NCBI GenBank assembly: GCA_037013495.1
Contig: CM072801.1
Span: 102,741,816-102,805,815 of the forward strand
DNA from: Hippophae tibetana
Lineage: Eukaryota > Streptophyta > Magnoliopsida > Rosales > Elaeagnaceae
Reading direction: 5' to 3'
Length of the DNA: 64,000 nt
In this document: in pieces, positions 13,643 to 28,500 of the stretch
How the letters are laid out: each line of letters begins with the position of its first letter
Numbering within the stretch: the first letter of the stretch is position 1
Notes under the pieces: generated by a model
Seen by the model: the letters and a program-made list of their open reading frames with translations, nothing else
Database searches by the model: none
What the model was told of the DNA's origin: nothing
Program-made: the position numbers and the translations under genes

Positions 13643-16600
13643 TTATGCGAAAATATTTGGAACCCTTGAACTCACAGGAATGAGAAGTATGGAATTGCTA
13701 ATAACATGGTTATTATGATCAAATTGGAGCAATAAAGAACAAGAATAAAAAACCATGCAAGAAGGTGCGATCAAACTATAAGACGTAGGAAAGTAGTGTA
13801 AGCGATGGAATTTGGGTTTTAAAAGGTGGATAACTGAACTATTGTTTCCTTCATGTTTTTGTAAATCGAAATAAGCTTTGATTTGATATATTATAATAGT
13901 CATTTGGATACAGGAGTTAAAAGTTATAACAGTTTAAATATACAATCACAATAAATAATTTCTTTTTTTTAAACTACGAACTCCAGAAATTTTGTGGTTT
14001 TTTATTGAGGAACAAAGATAGGTTGAACACTGAAAAAAAAGAACAGGAAAAAGATAGAGTGAATTAAAAGAAGAGTAAGAAATGCAATGCAAATAAGAAA
14101 ATAATGACAATTAAATCTAAAGAAAACAATACTCTTGTAGAAAATATTTGTTTCTTTAATTGGGATTTGGAACCAAAGAATGCAAAAAACAATATAATGG
14201 AGAATTTTATTAATTCCAAAATTCAAAAAATAAAACAAAGAAGAGGAAAATGATATAGTGATTTAAAAGAAAAGTACGCAATGAAATGCAAATAAGAAAA
14301 TAATGTCAACAAAATCTAAAGAAAACAAAAGACTTGTAGAACATATTTGTTTCTTTAATTGTGATTTGGAACAAAAGAATGCAAAAACCAATAAAATGGA
14401 AAATTTCATTAAATCTAAAATTAAAAAAAAGATATTTTAAGATAAATATCCTATTTTGGGCGACCACGGCTTCGATACCAAATGATACAGATCCTTTATG
14501 CGAAAATATTTGGAACCCTTGAACTCACAGGAATGAGAAGTATGGAATTGCTAATAACATGGTTATTATGATCAAATTGGAGCAATAAAGAACAAGAATA
14601 GAAAACCATGCAAGAAGGTGCGATCAAACTATAAGACGTAGGAAAGTAGTCTAAGCGATGGAATTTGGGTTCTAAAACGTGGATAACTGAACTATTGTTT
14701 CCTTCATGTTTTTGCAAATAGAAATAAGCTTTGGTTTGATATATTATAATAGTAATTTGGATACAGGAGTTAAAAGTTATAACAGTTTAAAGATACAATC
14801 CCAATAAATAATTTCTTTTTTTTAAACTACAAACTCCAGAAATTTTGTGGTTTTTTAATCAGGAACAAAGATAGGTTGAACACTGAAAAAAAAGAACAGG
14901 AAAATAATATAGTGAATTAAAAGAAGAGTAAGAAATGCAATGCAAATAAGAAAATAATGACAATTAAATCTAAAGAAAACAAAACTCTTGTAGAAAATAG
15001 TTGTTTCTTTAATTGGGATTTTGAACCAAAGAATGCAAAAAACAATATAATGGAAAAATTTTTTAATTCCAAAATTCAAAAAAGAAAACAAAGAAGAGGA
15101 AAATGATATAGTGATTTAAAAGAAAAGTACGCAATGAAATGCAAATAAGAAAATAATGTCAACAAAATCTAAAGAAAACAAAAGACTTGTAGAACATATT
15201 TGTTTCTTTAATTGTGATTTTGAACAAAAGAATGCAAAAACCAATAAAATGGAAAATTTCATTAAATCTAAAATTAAAAAAAAGATATTTTAAGATAAAT
15301 ATCCTATTTTGGGCGACCACGGCTTCGATACCAAATGATAAAGATCCTTTATGCGAAAAAAATTGGAACCCATGAACTCACAGGAATGAGAAGTATGGAA
15401 TTGCTAATAACATGGTTATTATGATCAAATTGGAGCAATAAAGAACAATAATAGAAAACCATGTAAGAAGGTGCGATCAAACTATAAGACGTAGGAAAGT
15501 AGTCTAAGCGATGGAATTTGGGTTCTAAAAGGTGGATAACTGAACTATTGTTTCCTTCATGTTTTTGTAAATCGAAATAAGCTTTGGTTTGATAGATTAT
15601 AATAGTCATTTGGAACAGGAGTTAAAAGTTATAACAGTTTAAAGATACAATCCCAATAAATAATTTCTTTTTTTTATACTACGAACTCCAGAAATTTTGT
15701 GGTTTTTTAATCAGGAACAAAGATAGGTTGAACACTGAAAAAAAAAGAACAGGAAAATGATACAGTGAATTAAAAGAAGAGTAAGAAATGCAATGCAAAT
15801 AAGAAAATAATGACAATTAAATCTAAAGAAAACAAAACTCTTGTAGAAAATAGTTGTTTCTTTAATTGGGATTTTGAACCAAAGAATGCAAAAAACAATA
15901 TAATGGAAAATTTTTTTAATTCCAAAATTCAAAAAAGAAAACAAAGAAGAGGAAAATGATATAGTGATTTAAAAGAAAAGTACGCAATGAAATGCAAATA
16001 AGAAAATAATGTCAACAAAATCTAAAGAAAACAAAAGACTTGTAGAAAATATTTGTTTCTTTAATTGTGATTTTGAACAAAAGAATGCAAAAACCAATAA
16101 AATGGAAAATTTCATTAAATCTAAAATTAAAAAAAAGATATTTTAAGATAAATATCCTATTTTGGGCGACCACGGCTTGGATACCAAATGATACAGATCC
16201 TTTATGCGAAAATATTTGGAACCCATGAACTCACAGGAATGAGAAGTATGGAATTGCTAATAACATGGTTATTATGATCAAATTGGAGCAATAAAGAACA
16301 ATAATAGAAAACCATGTAAGAAGGTGCGATCAAACTATAAGACGAAGGAAAGTAGTCTAAGCGATGGAATTTGGGTTCTAAAACGTGGATAACTGAACTA
16401 TTGTTTCCTTCATGTTTTTGCAAATAGAAATAAGCTTTGGTTTGATATATTATAATAGTCATTTGGATACAGGAGTTAAAAGTTATAACAGTTTAAATAT
16501 ACAATCACAATAAATAATTTCTTTTTTTTAAACTACGAACTCCAGAAATTTTGTGGTTTTTTATTGAGGAACAAAGATAGGTTGAACACTGATAAAAAGA

Positions 16601-19600
16601 ACAGGAAAAAGATAGAGTGAATTAAAAGAAGAGTAAGAAATGCAATGCAAATAAGAAAATAATGACAATTAAATCTAAAGAAAACAATACTCTTGTAGAA
16701 AATAGTTGTTTCTTTAATTGGGATTTGGAACCAAAGAATGCAAAAAACAATATAATGGAGAATTTTATTAATTCCAAAATTCAATAAATAAAACAAAGAA
16801 GAGGAAAATGATACAGTGATTTAAAAGTAAAGTACGCAATGAAATGCAAATAAGAAAATAATGTCAACAAAATCTAAAGAAAACAAAAGACTTGTAGAAC
16901 ATATTTGTTTCTTTAATTGTGATTTTGAACAAAAGAATGCAAAAACCAATAAAATGGAAAATTTCATTAAATCTAAAATAAAAAAAAAGATATTTTAAGA
17001 TAAATATCCTATTTTGGGCGACCACGGCTTCGATACCAAATGATAAAGATCCTTTATGCGAAAAAAATTGGAACCCATGAACTCACAGGAATGAGAAGTA
17101 TGGAATTGCTAATAACATGGTTATTATGATCAAATTGGAGCAATAAAGAACAATAATAGAAAACCATGTAAGAAGGTGCGATCAAACTATAAGACGTAGG
17201 AAAGTAGTCTAAGCGATGGAATTTGGGTTCTAAAAGGTGGATAACTGAACTATTGTTTCCTTCATGTTTTTGTAAATCGAAATAAGCTTTGGTTTGATAG
17301 ATTATAATAGTCATTTGGAACAGGAGTTAAAAGTTATAACAGTTTAAAGATACAATCCCAATAAATAATTTCTTTTTTTTATACTACGAACTCCAGAAAT
17401 TTTGTGGTTTTTTATTCAGGAACAAAGATAGGTTGAACACTGAAAAAAAAAGAACAGGAAAATGATACAGTGAATTAAAAGAAGAGTAAGAAATGCAATG
17501 CAAATAAGAAAATAATGACAATTAAATCTAAAGAAAACAAAAGTCCTGTAGAAAATATTTGTTTCTTTAATTGGGATTTGGAACCAAAGAATGCAAAAAA
17601 CAATATAATGGAGAATTTTATTAATTCCAAAATTCAAAAAATAAAACAAAGAAGAGGAAAATGATATAGTGATTTAAAAGAAAAGTACGCAATGAAATGC
17701 AAATAAGAAAATAATGTCAACAAAATCTAAAGAAAACAAAAGACTTGTAGAACATATTTGTTTCTTTAATTGTGATTTGGAACAAAAGAATGCAAAAACC
17801 AATAAAATGGAAAATTTTATTAAATCTAAAATTAAAAAAAAGATATTTTAAGATAAATATCCTATTTTGGGCGACCACGGCTTCGATACCAAATGATACA
17901 GATCCTTTATGCGAAAATATTTGGAACCCTTGAACTCACAGGAATGAGAAGTATGGAATTGCTAATAACATGGTTATTATGATCAAATTGGAGCAATAAA
18001 GAACAAGAATAAAAAACCATGCAAGAAGGTGCGATCAAACTATAAGACGTAGGAAAGTAGTGTAAGCGATGGAATTTGGGTTTTAAAAGGTGGATAACTG
18101 AACTATTGTTTCCTTCATGTTTTTGTAAATCGAAATAAGCTTTGATTTGATATATTATAATAGTCATTTGGATACAGGAGTTAAAAGTTATAACAGTTTA
18201 AATATACAATCACAATAAATAATTTCTTTTTTTTAAACTACGAACTCCAGAAATTTTGTGGTTTTTTATTGAGGAACAAAGATAGGTTGAACACTGAAAA
18301 AAAAGAACAGGAAAAAGATAGAGTGAATTAAAAGAAGAGTAAGAAATGCAATGCAAATAAGAAAATAATGACAATTAAATCTAAAGAAAACAATACTCTT
18401 GTAGAAAATATTTGTTTCTTTAATTGGGATTTGGAACCAAAGAATGCAAAAAACAATATAATGGAGAATTTTATTAATTCCAAAATTCAAAAAATAAAAC
18501 AAAGAAGAGGAAAATGATATAGTGATTTAAAAGAAAAGTACGCAATGAAATGCAAATAAGAAAATAATGTCAACAAAATCTAAAGAAAACAAAAGACTTG
18601 TAGAACATATTTGTTTCTTTAATTGTGATTTGGAACAAAAGAATGCAAAAACCAATAAAATGGAAAATTTCATTAAATCTAAAATTAAAAAAAAGATATT
18701 TTAAGATAAATATCCTATTTTGGGCGACCACGGCTTCGATACCAAATGATACAGATCCTTTATGCGAAAAAAATTGGAACCCTTGTACTCACAGGAATGA
18801 GAAGTATGGAATTGCTAATAACATGGTTATTATGATCAAATTGGAGCAATAAAGAACAAGAATAGAAAACCATGCAAGAAGGTGCGAGAAAACTATAAGA
18901 CGTAGGAAAGTAGTGTAAGCGATGGAATTTGGGTTCTAAAAGTTGGATAACTGAACTATTGTTTCCTTCATGTTTTTGTAAATCGAAATAAGCTTTGATT
19001 TGATATATTATAATAGTCATTTGGAACAGGAGTTAAAAGTTATAACAGTTTAAAGATACAATCCCAATAAATAATTTCTTTTTTTTAAACTACGAACTCC
19101 AGAAATTTTGTGGTTTTTTATTCAGGAACAAAGATAGGTTGAACACTGAAAAAAAAAGAACAGGAAAATGATAGAGTGAATTAAAAGAAGAGTAAGAAAT
19201 GCAATGCAAATAAGAAAATAATGACAATTAAATCTAAAGAAAACAAAAGTGTTGTAGAAAATATTTGTTTCTTTAATTGGGATTTGGAACCAAAGAATGC
19301 AAAAAACAATATAATGGAGAATTTTATTAATTCTAAAATTCAAAAAATAAAACAAAGAAGAGGAAAATGATATAGTGATTTAAAAGAAAAGTACGCAATG
19401 AAATGCAAATAAGAAAATAATGTCAACAAAATCTAAAGAAAACAAAAGACTTGTAGAAAATATTTGTTTCTTTAATTGTGATTTTGAACAAAAGAATGCA
19501 AAAACCAATAAAATGGAAAATTTCATTAAATCTAAAATTAAAAAAAAGATATTTTAAGATAAATATCCTATTTTGGGCGACCACGGCTTCGATACCAAAT

Positions 19601-21317
19601 GATACAGATCCTTTATGCGAAAATATTTGGAACCCTTGAACTCACAGGAATGAGAAGTATGGAATTGCTAATAACATGGTTATTATGATCAAATTGGAGC
19701 AATAAAGAACAAGAATAGAAAACCATGCAAGAAGGTGCGATCAAACTATAAGACGTAGGAAAGTAGTCTAAGCGATGGAATTTGGGTTCTAAAACGTGGA
19801 TAACTGAACTATTGTTTCCTTCATGTTTTTGCAAATAGAAATAAGCTTTGGTTTGATATATTATAATAGTAATTTGGATACAGGAGTTAAAAGTTATAAC
19901 AGTTTAAAGATACAATCCCAATAAATAATTTCTTTTTTTTAAACTACAAACTCCAGAAATTTTGTGGTTTTTTAATCAGGAACAAAGATAGGTTGAACAC
20001 TGAAAAAAAAGAACAGGAAAATAATATAGTGAATTAAAAGAAGAGTAAGAAATGCAATGCAAATAAGAAAATAATGACAATTAAATCTAAAGAAAACAAA
20101 ACTCTTGTAGAAAATAGTTGTTTCTTTAATTGAGATTTTGAACCAAAGAATGCAAAAAACAATATAATGGAAAATTTTTTTAATTCCAAAATTCAAAAAA
20201 GAAAACAAAGAAGAGGAAAATGATATAGTGATTTAAAAGAAAAGTACGCAATGAAATGCAAATAAGAAAATAATGTCAACAAAATCTAAAGAAAACAAAA
20301 GACTTGTAGAAAATATTTGTTTCTTTAATTGTGATTTTGAACAAAAGAATGCAAAAACCAATAAAATGGAAAATTTCATTAAATCTAAAATTAAAAAAAA
20401 GATATTTTAAGATAAATATCCTATTTTGGGCGACCACGGCTTGGATACCAAATGATACAGATCCTTTATGCGAAAATATTTGGAACCCATGAACTCACAG
20501 GAATGAGAAGTATGGAATTGCTAATAACATGGTTATTATGATCAAATTGGAGCAATAAAGAACAATAATAGAAAACCATGTAAGAAGGTGCGATCAAACT
20601 ATAAGACGAAGGAAAGTAGTCTAAGCGATGGAATTTGGGTTCGAAAACGTGGATAACTGAACTATTGTTTCCTTCATGTTTTTGCAAATAGAAATAAGCT
20701 TTGGTTTGATATATTATAATAGTCATTTGGATACAGGAGTTAAAAGTTATAACAGTTTAAATATACAATCACAATAAATAATTTCTTTTTTTTAAACTAC
20801 GAACTCCAGAAATTTTGTGGTTTTTTATTGAGGAACAAAGATAGGTTGAACACTGATAAAAAGAACAGGAAAAAGATAGAGTGAATTAAAAGAAGAGTAA
20901 GAAATGCAATGCAAATAAGAAAATAATGACAATTAAATCTAAAGAAAACAATACTCTTGTAGAAAATAGTTGTTTCTTTAATTGGGATTTGGAACCAAAG
21001 AATGCAAAAAACAATATAATGGAGAATTTTATTAATTCCAAAATTCAATAAATAAAACAAAGAAGAGGAAAATGATATAGTGATTTAAAAGTAAAGTACG
21101 CAATGAAATGCAAATAAGAAAATAATGTCAACAAAATCTAAAGAAAACAAAAGACTTGTAGAACATATTTGTTTCTTTAATTGTGATTTTGAACAAAAGA
21201 ATGCAAAAACCAATAAAATGGAAAATTTCATTAAATCTAAAATAAAAAAAAAGATATTTTAAGATAAATATCCTATTTTGGGCGACCACGGCTTCGATAC
21301 CAAATGATAAAGATCCT
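13643..21317 (+). repeat. Interleaved 2-, 5- and 6-monomer-spaced copies
   Basis: Marker monomers recur at regular offsets. The allele 'gggttttaaaagg' with 'tttaaatatacaatc' is at 13643 and 17907 (4264 bp, five monomers). The pair 14496/14855 recurs at 19613/19972 (5117 bp, six monomers). The monomer with 'gataaagatcc', 'gatagatta' and 'tttggaacagg' is at 15349, 17054 and 21318 (1705 and 4264 bp). The monomer with 'gacgaagg' and 'gataaaaag' is at 16202 and 20466. The overlapping spacings indicate successive duplications of different lengths rather than one fixed HOR. Confidence 0.65.
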
Positions 21318-24300
21318 TTATGCGAAAAAAATTGGAACCCATGAACTCACAGGAATGAGAAGTATGGAATTGCTAATAACATGGTTATTATGATCAAATT
21401 GGAGCAATAAAGAACAATAATAGAAAACCATGTAAGAAGGTGCGATCAAACTATAAGACGTAGGAAAGTAGTCTAAGCGATGGAATTTGGGTTCTAAAAG
21501 GTGGATAACTGAACTATTGTTTCCTTCATGTTTTTGTAAATCGAAATAAGCTTTGGTTTGATAGATTATAATAGTCATTTGGAACAGGAGTTAAAAGTTA
21601 TAACAGTTTAAAGATACAATCCCAATAAATAATTTCTTTTTTTTATACTACGAACTCCAGAAATTTTGTGGTTTTTTATTCAGGAACAAAGATAGGTTGA
21701 ACACTGAAAAAAAAAGAACAGGAAAATGATACAGTGAATTAAAAGAAGAGTAAGAAATGCAATGCAAATAAGAAAATAATGACAATTAAATCTAAAGAAA
21801 ACAAAAGTCCTGTAGAAAATATTTGTTTCTTTAATTGGGATTTGGAACCAAAGAATGCAAAAAACAATATAATGGAGAATTTTATTAATTCCAAAATTCA
21901 ATAAATAAAACAAAGAAGAGGAAAATGATATAGTGATTTAAAAGAAAAGTACGCAATGAAATGCAAATAAGAAAATAATGTCAACAAAATCTAAAGAAAA
22001 CAAAAGACTTGTAGAAAATATTTGTTCCTTTAATTGTGATTTTGAACAAAAGAATGCAAAAACCAATAAAATGGAAAATTTCATTAAATCTAAAATTAAA
22101 AAAAAGATATTTTAAGATAAATATCCTATTTTGGGCGACCACGGCTTCGATACCAAATGATACAGATCCTTTATGCGAAAAAAATTGGAACCCTTGTACT
22201 CACAGGAATGAGAAGTATGGAATTGCTAATAACATGGTTATTATGATCAAATTGGAGCAATAAAGAACAAGAATAGAAAACCATGCAAGAAGGTGCGATC
22301 AAACTATAAGACGTAGGAAAGTAGTGTAAGCGATGGAATTTGGGTTCTAAAAGGTGGATAACTGAACTATTGTTTCCTTCATGTTTTTGTAAATCGAAAT
22401 AAGCTTTGATTTGATATATTATAATAGTCATTTGGATACAGGAGTTAAAAGTTATAACAGTTTAAAGATACAATCCCAATAAATAATTTCTTTTTTTTAA
22501 ACTACGAACTCCAGAAATTTTGTGGTTTTTTATTCAGGAACAAAGATAGGTTGAACACTGAAAAAAAAAGAACAGGAAAATGATAGAGTGAATTAAAAGA
22601 AGAGTAAGAAATGCAATGCAAATAAGAAAATAATGACAATTAAATCTAAAGAAAACAAAAGTCCTGTAGAAAATATTTGTTTCTTTAATTGGGATTTGGA
22701 ACCAAAGAATGCAAAAAACAATATAATGGAGAATTTTATTAATTCCAAAATTCAATAAATAAAACAAAGAAGAGGAAAATGATATAGTGATTTAAAAGAA
22801 AAGTACGCAATGAAATGCAAATAAGAAAATAATGTCAACAAAATCTAAAGAAAACAAAAGACTTGTAGAAAATATTTGTTCCTTTAATTGTGATTTTGAA
22901 CAAAAGAATGCAAAAACCAATAAAATGGAAAATTTCATTAAATCTAAAATTAAAAAAAAGATATTTTAAGATAAATATCCTATTTTGGGCGACCACGGCT
23001 TCGATACCAAATGATACAGATCCTTTATGCGAAAAAAATTGGAACCCTTGTACTCACAGGAATGAGAAGTATGGAATTGCTAATAACATGGTTATTATGA
23101 TCAAATTGGAGCAATAAAGAACAAGAATAGAAAACCATGCAAGAAGGTGCGATCAAACTATAAGACGTAGGAAAGTAGTGTAAGCGATGGAATTTGGGTT
23201 CTAAAAGGTGGATAACTGAACTATTGTTTCCTTCATGTTTTTGTAAATCGAAATAAGCTTTGATTTGATATATTATAATAGTCATTTGGATACAGGAGTT
23301 AAAAGTTATAACAGTTTAAAGATACAATCCCAATAAATAATTTCTTTTTTTTAAACTACGAACTCCAGAAATTTTGTGGTTTTTTATTCAGGAACAAAGA
23401 TAGGCTGAACACTGAAAAAAAAAGAACAGGAAAATGATAGAGTGAATTAAAAGAAGAGTAAGAAATGCAATGCAAATAAGAAAATAATGACAATTAAATC
23501 TAAAGAAAACAAAAGTCCTGTAGAAAATATTTGTTTCTTTAATTGGGATTTGGAACCAAAGAATGCAAAAAACAATATAATGGAGAATTTTATTAATTCC
23601 AAAATTCAATAAATAAAACAAAGAAGAGGAAAATGATATAGTGATTTAAAAGAAAAGTACGCAATGAAATGCAAATAAGAAAATAATGTCAACAAAATCT
23701 AAAGAAAACAAAAGACTTGTAGAAAATATTTGTTTCTTTAATTGTGATTTTGAACAAAAGAATGCAAAAACCAATAAAATGGAAAATTTCATTAAATCTA
23801 AAATTAAAAAAAAGATATTTTAAGATAAATATCCTATTTTGGGCGACCACGGCTTGGATACCAAATGATACAGATCCTTTATGCGAAAATATTTGGAACC
23901 AATGAACTCACAGGAATGAGAAGTATGGAATTGCTAATAACATGGTTATTATGATCAAATTGGAGCAATAAAGAACAATAATAGAAAACCATGTAAGAAG
24001 GTGCGATCAAACTATAAGACGTAGGAAAGTAGTCTAAGCGATGGAATTTGGGTTCTAAACGTGGATAACTGAACTATTGTTTCCTTCATGTTTTTGCAAA
24101 TAGAAATAAGCTTTGGTTTGATATATTATAATAGTCATTTGGATACAGGAGTTAAAAGTTATAACAGTTTAAAGATACAATCCCAATAAATAATTTCTTT
24201 TTTTTTATACTACGAACTCCAGAAATTTTGTGGTTTTTTAATCAGGAACAAAGATAGGTTGAACACTGAAAAAAAAGAACAGGAAAATGATACAGTGAAT

Positions 24301-25586
24301 TAAAAGAAGAGTAAGAAATGCAATGCAAATAAGAAAATAATGACAAATAAATCTAAAGAAAACAAAAATCTTGTAGAAAATAGTTGTTTCTTTAATTGGG
24401 ATTTGGAACCAAAGAATGCAAAAAACAATATAATGGAAAATTTTATTAATTCCAAAATTCAAAAAAGAAAACAAAGAAGAGGAAAATGATATAGTGATTT
24501 AAAAGAAAAGTACGCAATGAAATGCAAATAAGAAAACAATGTCAACAAAATCTAAAAAAAACAAAAGACTTGTAGAACATATTTGTTTCTTTAATTGTGA
24601 TTTTGAACAAAAGAATGGAAAAACCAATAAAATGGAAAATTTCATTAAATCTAAAATTAAAAAATATATATATTTTAAGATAAATATCCTATTTTGGGCG
24701 ACCACGGTTTCGATACCAAATGATACAGATCCTTTATGCGAAAAAAATTGGAACCCATGAACTCACAGGAATGAGAAGTATGGAATTGCTAATAACATGG
24801 TTATTATGATCAAATTGGAGCAATAAAGAACAAGAATAGAAAACCATGCAAGAAGGTGCGAGAAAACTATAAGACGTAGGAAAGTAGTGTAAGCGATGGA
24901 ATTTGGGTTCTAAAAGTTGGATAACTGAACTATTGTTTCCTTCATGTTTTTGTAAATCGAAATAAGCTTTGATTTGATATATTATAATAGTCATTTGGAA
25001 CAGGAGTTAAAAGTTATAACAGTTTAAAGATACAATCCCAATAAATAATTTCTTTTTTTTAAACTACGAACTCCAGAAATTTTGTGGTTTTTTATTCAGG
25101 AACAAAGATAGGTTGAACACTGAAAAAAAAAGAACAGGAAAATGATAGAGTGAATTAAAAGAAGAGTAAGAAATGCAATGCAAATAAGAAAATAATGACA
25201 ATTAAATCTAAAGAAAACAAAAGTGTTGTAGAAAATATTTGTTTCTTTAATTGGGATTTGGAACCAAAGAATGCAAAAAACAATATAATGGAGAATTTTA
25301 TTAATTCTAAAATTCAAAAAATAAAACAAAGAAGAGGAAAATGATATAGTGATTTAAAAGAAAAGTACGCAATGAAATGCAAATAAGAAAATAATGTCAA
25401 CAAAATCTAAAGAAAACAAAAGACTTGTAGAAAATATTTGTTTCTTTAATTGTGATTTTGAACAAAAGAATGCAAAAACCAATAAAATGGAAAATTTCAT
25501 TAAATCTAAAATTAAAAAAAAGATATTTTAAGATAAATATCCTATTTTGGGCGACCACGGCTTGGATACCAAATGATACAGATCCT
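18760..25586 (+). repeat. Short seven-monomer-spaced match: ~18800-19580 and ~24775-25555
   Basis: The monomers at 18760 and 24734 (offset 5974) share 'aaaagttggataac', 'gcgagaaaac', 'tttggaacagg' and 'attctaaaattc'. They differ at the start ('cttgtactc' versus 'catgaactc') and after about 25587. The shared tract is thus less than one monomer long, which fits gene conversion or a fragment left by later exchange. The monomer at 23879 between them has a one-base deletion ('gttctaaacgtgg', about 24056-24060). Confidence 0.5.
20400..23340 (+). repeat. HOR block copy 1 (~3 kb)
   Basis: An ordered set of alleles ('ggttcgaaaacg', 'gataaaaag', 'gataaagatcc', 'aaagtcctgtag', 'ttgttcctttaattg', 'cttgtactc') matches about 28933-31870 with a constant offset of 8533 bp (ten monomers), and matches again at about 32345. 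The left limit is set by 'aaaattaaaa' here versus 'aaaataaaaa' just before 28933. The last two monomers, 22171 and 23025, are near-identical neighbours. Confidence 0.7.
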
Positions 25587-28500
25587 TTATGCGAAAATAT
25601 TTGGAACCAATGAACTCACAGGAATGAGAAGTATGGAATTGCTAATAACATGGTTATTATGATCAAATTGGAGCAATAAAGAACAATAATAGAAAACCAT
25701 GTAAGAAGGTGCGATCAAACTATAAGACGTAGGAAAGTAGTCTAAGCGATGGAATTTGGGTTCTAAAACGTGGATAACTGAACTATTGTTTCCTTCATGT
25801 TTTTGCAAATAGAAATAAGCTTTGGTTTGATATATTATAATAGTCATTTGGATACAGGAGTTAAAAGTTATAACAGTTTAAAGATACAATCCCAATAAAT
25901 AATTTCTTTTTTTTATACTACGAACTCCAGAAATTTTGTGGTTTTTTAATCAGGAACAAAGATAGGTTGAACACTGAAAAAAAAGAACAGGAAAATGATA
26001 CAGTGAATTAAAAGAAGAGTAAGAAATGCAATGCAAATAAGAAAATAATGACAATTAAATCTAAAGAAAACAAAACTCTTGTAGAAAATAGTTGTTTCTT
26101 TAATTGGGATTTGGAACCAAACAATGCAAAAAACAATATAATGGAAAATTTTATTAATTCCAAAATTCAAAAAATAAAACAAAGAAGAGGAAAATGATAT
26201 AGTGATTTAAAAGAAAAGTACGCAATGAAATGCAAATAAGAAAATAATGTCAACAAAATCTAAAGAAAACAAAAGACTTGTAGAACATATTTGTTTCTTT
26301 AATTGTGATTTGGAACAAAAGAATGCAAAAACCAATAAAATGGAAAATTTCATTAAATCTAAAATTAAAAAAAAGATATTTTAAGATAAATATCCTATTT
26401 TGGGCGACCACGGCTTGGATACCAAATGATACAGATCCTTTATGCGAAAATATTTGGAACCCATGAACTCACAGGAATGAGAAGTATGGAATTGCTAATA
26501 ACATGGTTATTATGATCAAATTGGAGCAATAAAGAACAAGAATAGAAAACCATGCAAGAAGGTGCGATCAAACTATAAGACGTAGGAAAGTAATGTAAGC
26601 GATGGAATTTGGGTTCTAAAAGGTGGATAACTGAACTATTGTTTCCTTCATGTTTTTGTAAATCGAAATAAGCTTTGATTTGATATATTATAATAGTCAT
26701 TTGGATACAGGAGTTAAAAGTTATAACAGTTTAAAGATACAATCCCAATAAATAATTTCTTTTTTTTATACTACGAACTCCAGAAATTTTGTGGTTTTTT
26801 ATTTAGGAACAAAGATAGGTTGAACACTGAAAAAAAAGAACAGGAAAATGATAGAGTGAATTAAAAGAAGAGTAAGAAATGCAATGCAAATAAGAAAATA
26901 ATGACAATTAAATCTAAAGAAAACAAAAGTGTTGTAGAAAATATTTGTTTCTTTAATTGGGATTTGGAACCAAAGAATGCAAAAAACAATATAATGGAAA
27001 ATTTTATTAATTCCAAAATTCAAAAAATAAAACAAAGAAGAGGAAAATGATATAGTGATTTAAAAGAAAAGTACGCAATGAAATGCAAATAAGAAAATAA
27101 TGTCAACAAAATCTAAAGAAAACAAAAGACTTGTAGAACATATTTGTTTCTTTAATTGTGATTTTGAACAAAAGAATGCAAAAACCAATAAAATGGAAAA
27201 TTTCATTAAATCTAAAATAAAAAAAAAGATATTTTAAGATAAATATCCTATTTTGGGCGACCACGGCTTGGATACCAAATGATACAGATCCTTTATGCGA
27301 AAATATTTGGAACCCATGAACTCACAGGAATGAGAAGTATGGAATTGCTAATAACATGGTTATTATGATCAAATTGGAGCAATAAAGAACAATAATAGAA
27401 AACCATGTAAGAAGGTGCGATCAAACTATAAGACGTAGGAAAGTAGTCTAAGCGATGGAATTTGGGTTCTAAAACGTGGATAACTGAACTATTGTTTCCT
27501 TCATGTTTTTGCAAATAGAAATAAGCTTTGGTTTGATATATTATAATAGTCATTTGGATACAGGAGTTAAAAGTTATAACAGTTTAAAGATACAATCCCA
27601 ATAAATAATTTCTTTTTTTTATACTACGAACTCCAGAAATTTTGTGGTTTTTTAATCAGGAACAAAGATAGGTTGAACACTGAAAAAAAAGAACAGGAAA
27701 ATGATACAGTGAATTAAAAGAAGAGTAAGAAATGCAATGCAAATAAGAAAATAATGACAATTAAATCTAAAGAAAACAAAACTCTTGTAGAAAATAGTTG
27801 TTTCTTTAATTGGGATTTGGAACCAAACAATGCAAAAAACAATATAATGGAAAATTTTATTAATTCCAAAATTCAAAAAATAAAACAAAGAAGAGGAAAA
27901 TGATATAGTGATTTAAAAGAAAAGTACGCAATGAAATGCAAATAAGAAAATAATGTCAACAAAATCTAAAGAAAACAAAAGACTTGTAGAACATATTTGT
28001 TTCTTTAATTGTGATTTGGAACAAAAGAATGCAAAAACCAATAAAATGGAAAATTTCATTAAATCTAAAATTAAAAAAAAGATATTTTAAGATAAATATC
28101 CTATTTTGGGCGACCACGGCTTGGATACCAAATGATACAGATCCTTTATGCGAAAATATTTGGAACCCATGAACTCACAGGAATGAGAAGTATGGAATTG
28201 CTAATAACATGGTTATTATGATCAAATTGGAGCAATAAAGAACAAGAATAGAAAACCATGCAAGAAGGTGCGATCAAACTATAAGACGTAGGAAAGTAAT
28301 GTAAGCGATGGAATTTGGGTTCTAAAAGGTGGATAACTGAACTATTGTTTCCTTCATGTTTTTGTAAATCGAAATAAGCTTTGATTTGATATATTATAAT
28401 AGTCATTTGGATACAGGAGTTAAAAGTTATAACAGTTTAAAGATACAATCCCAATAAATAATTTCTTTTTTTTATACTACGAACTCCAGAAATTTTGTGG

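Noticed and set aside
22036..22263. Forward frames of 61-75 codons (also at 11742, 18625, 30569, 42037, 48011, 54203)
   Set aside because: They appear only in monomers where particular A-run lengths or a single substitution open the frame. There is no consistent start context and they cross the sub-repeat and GC-block boundaries.
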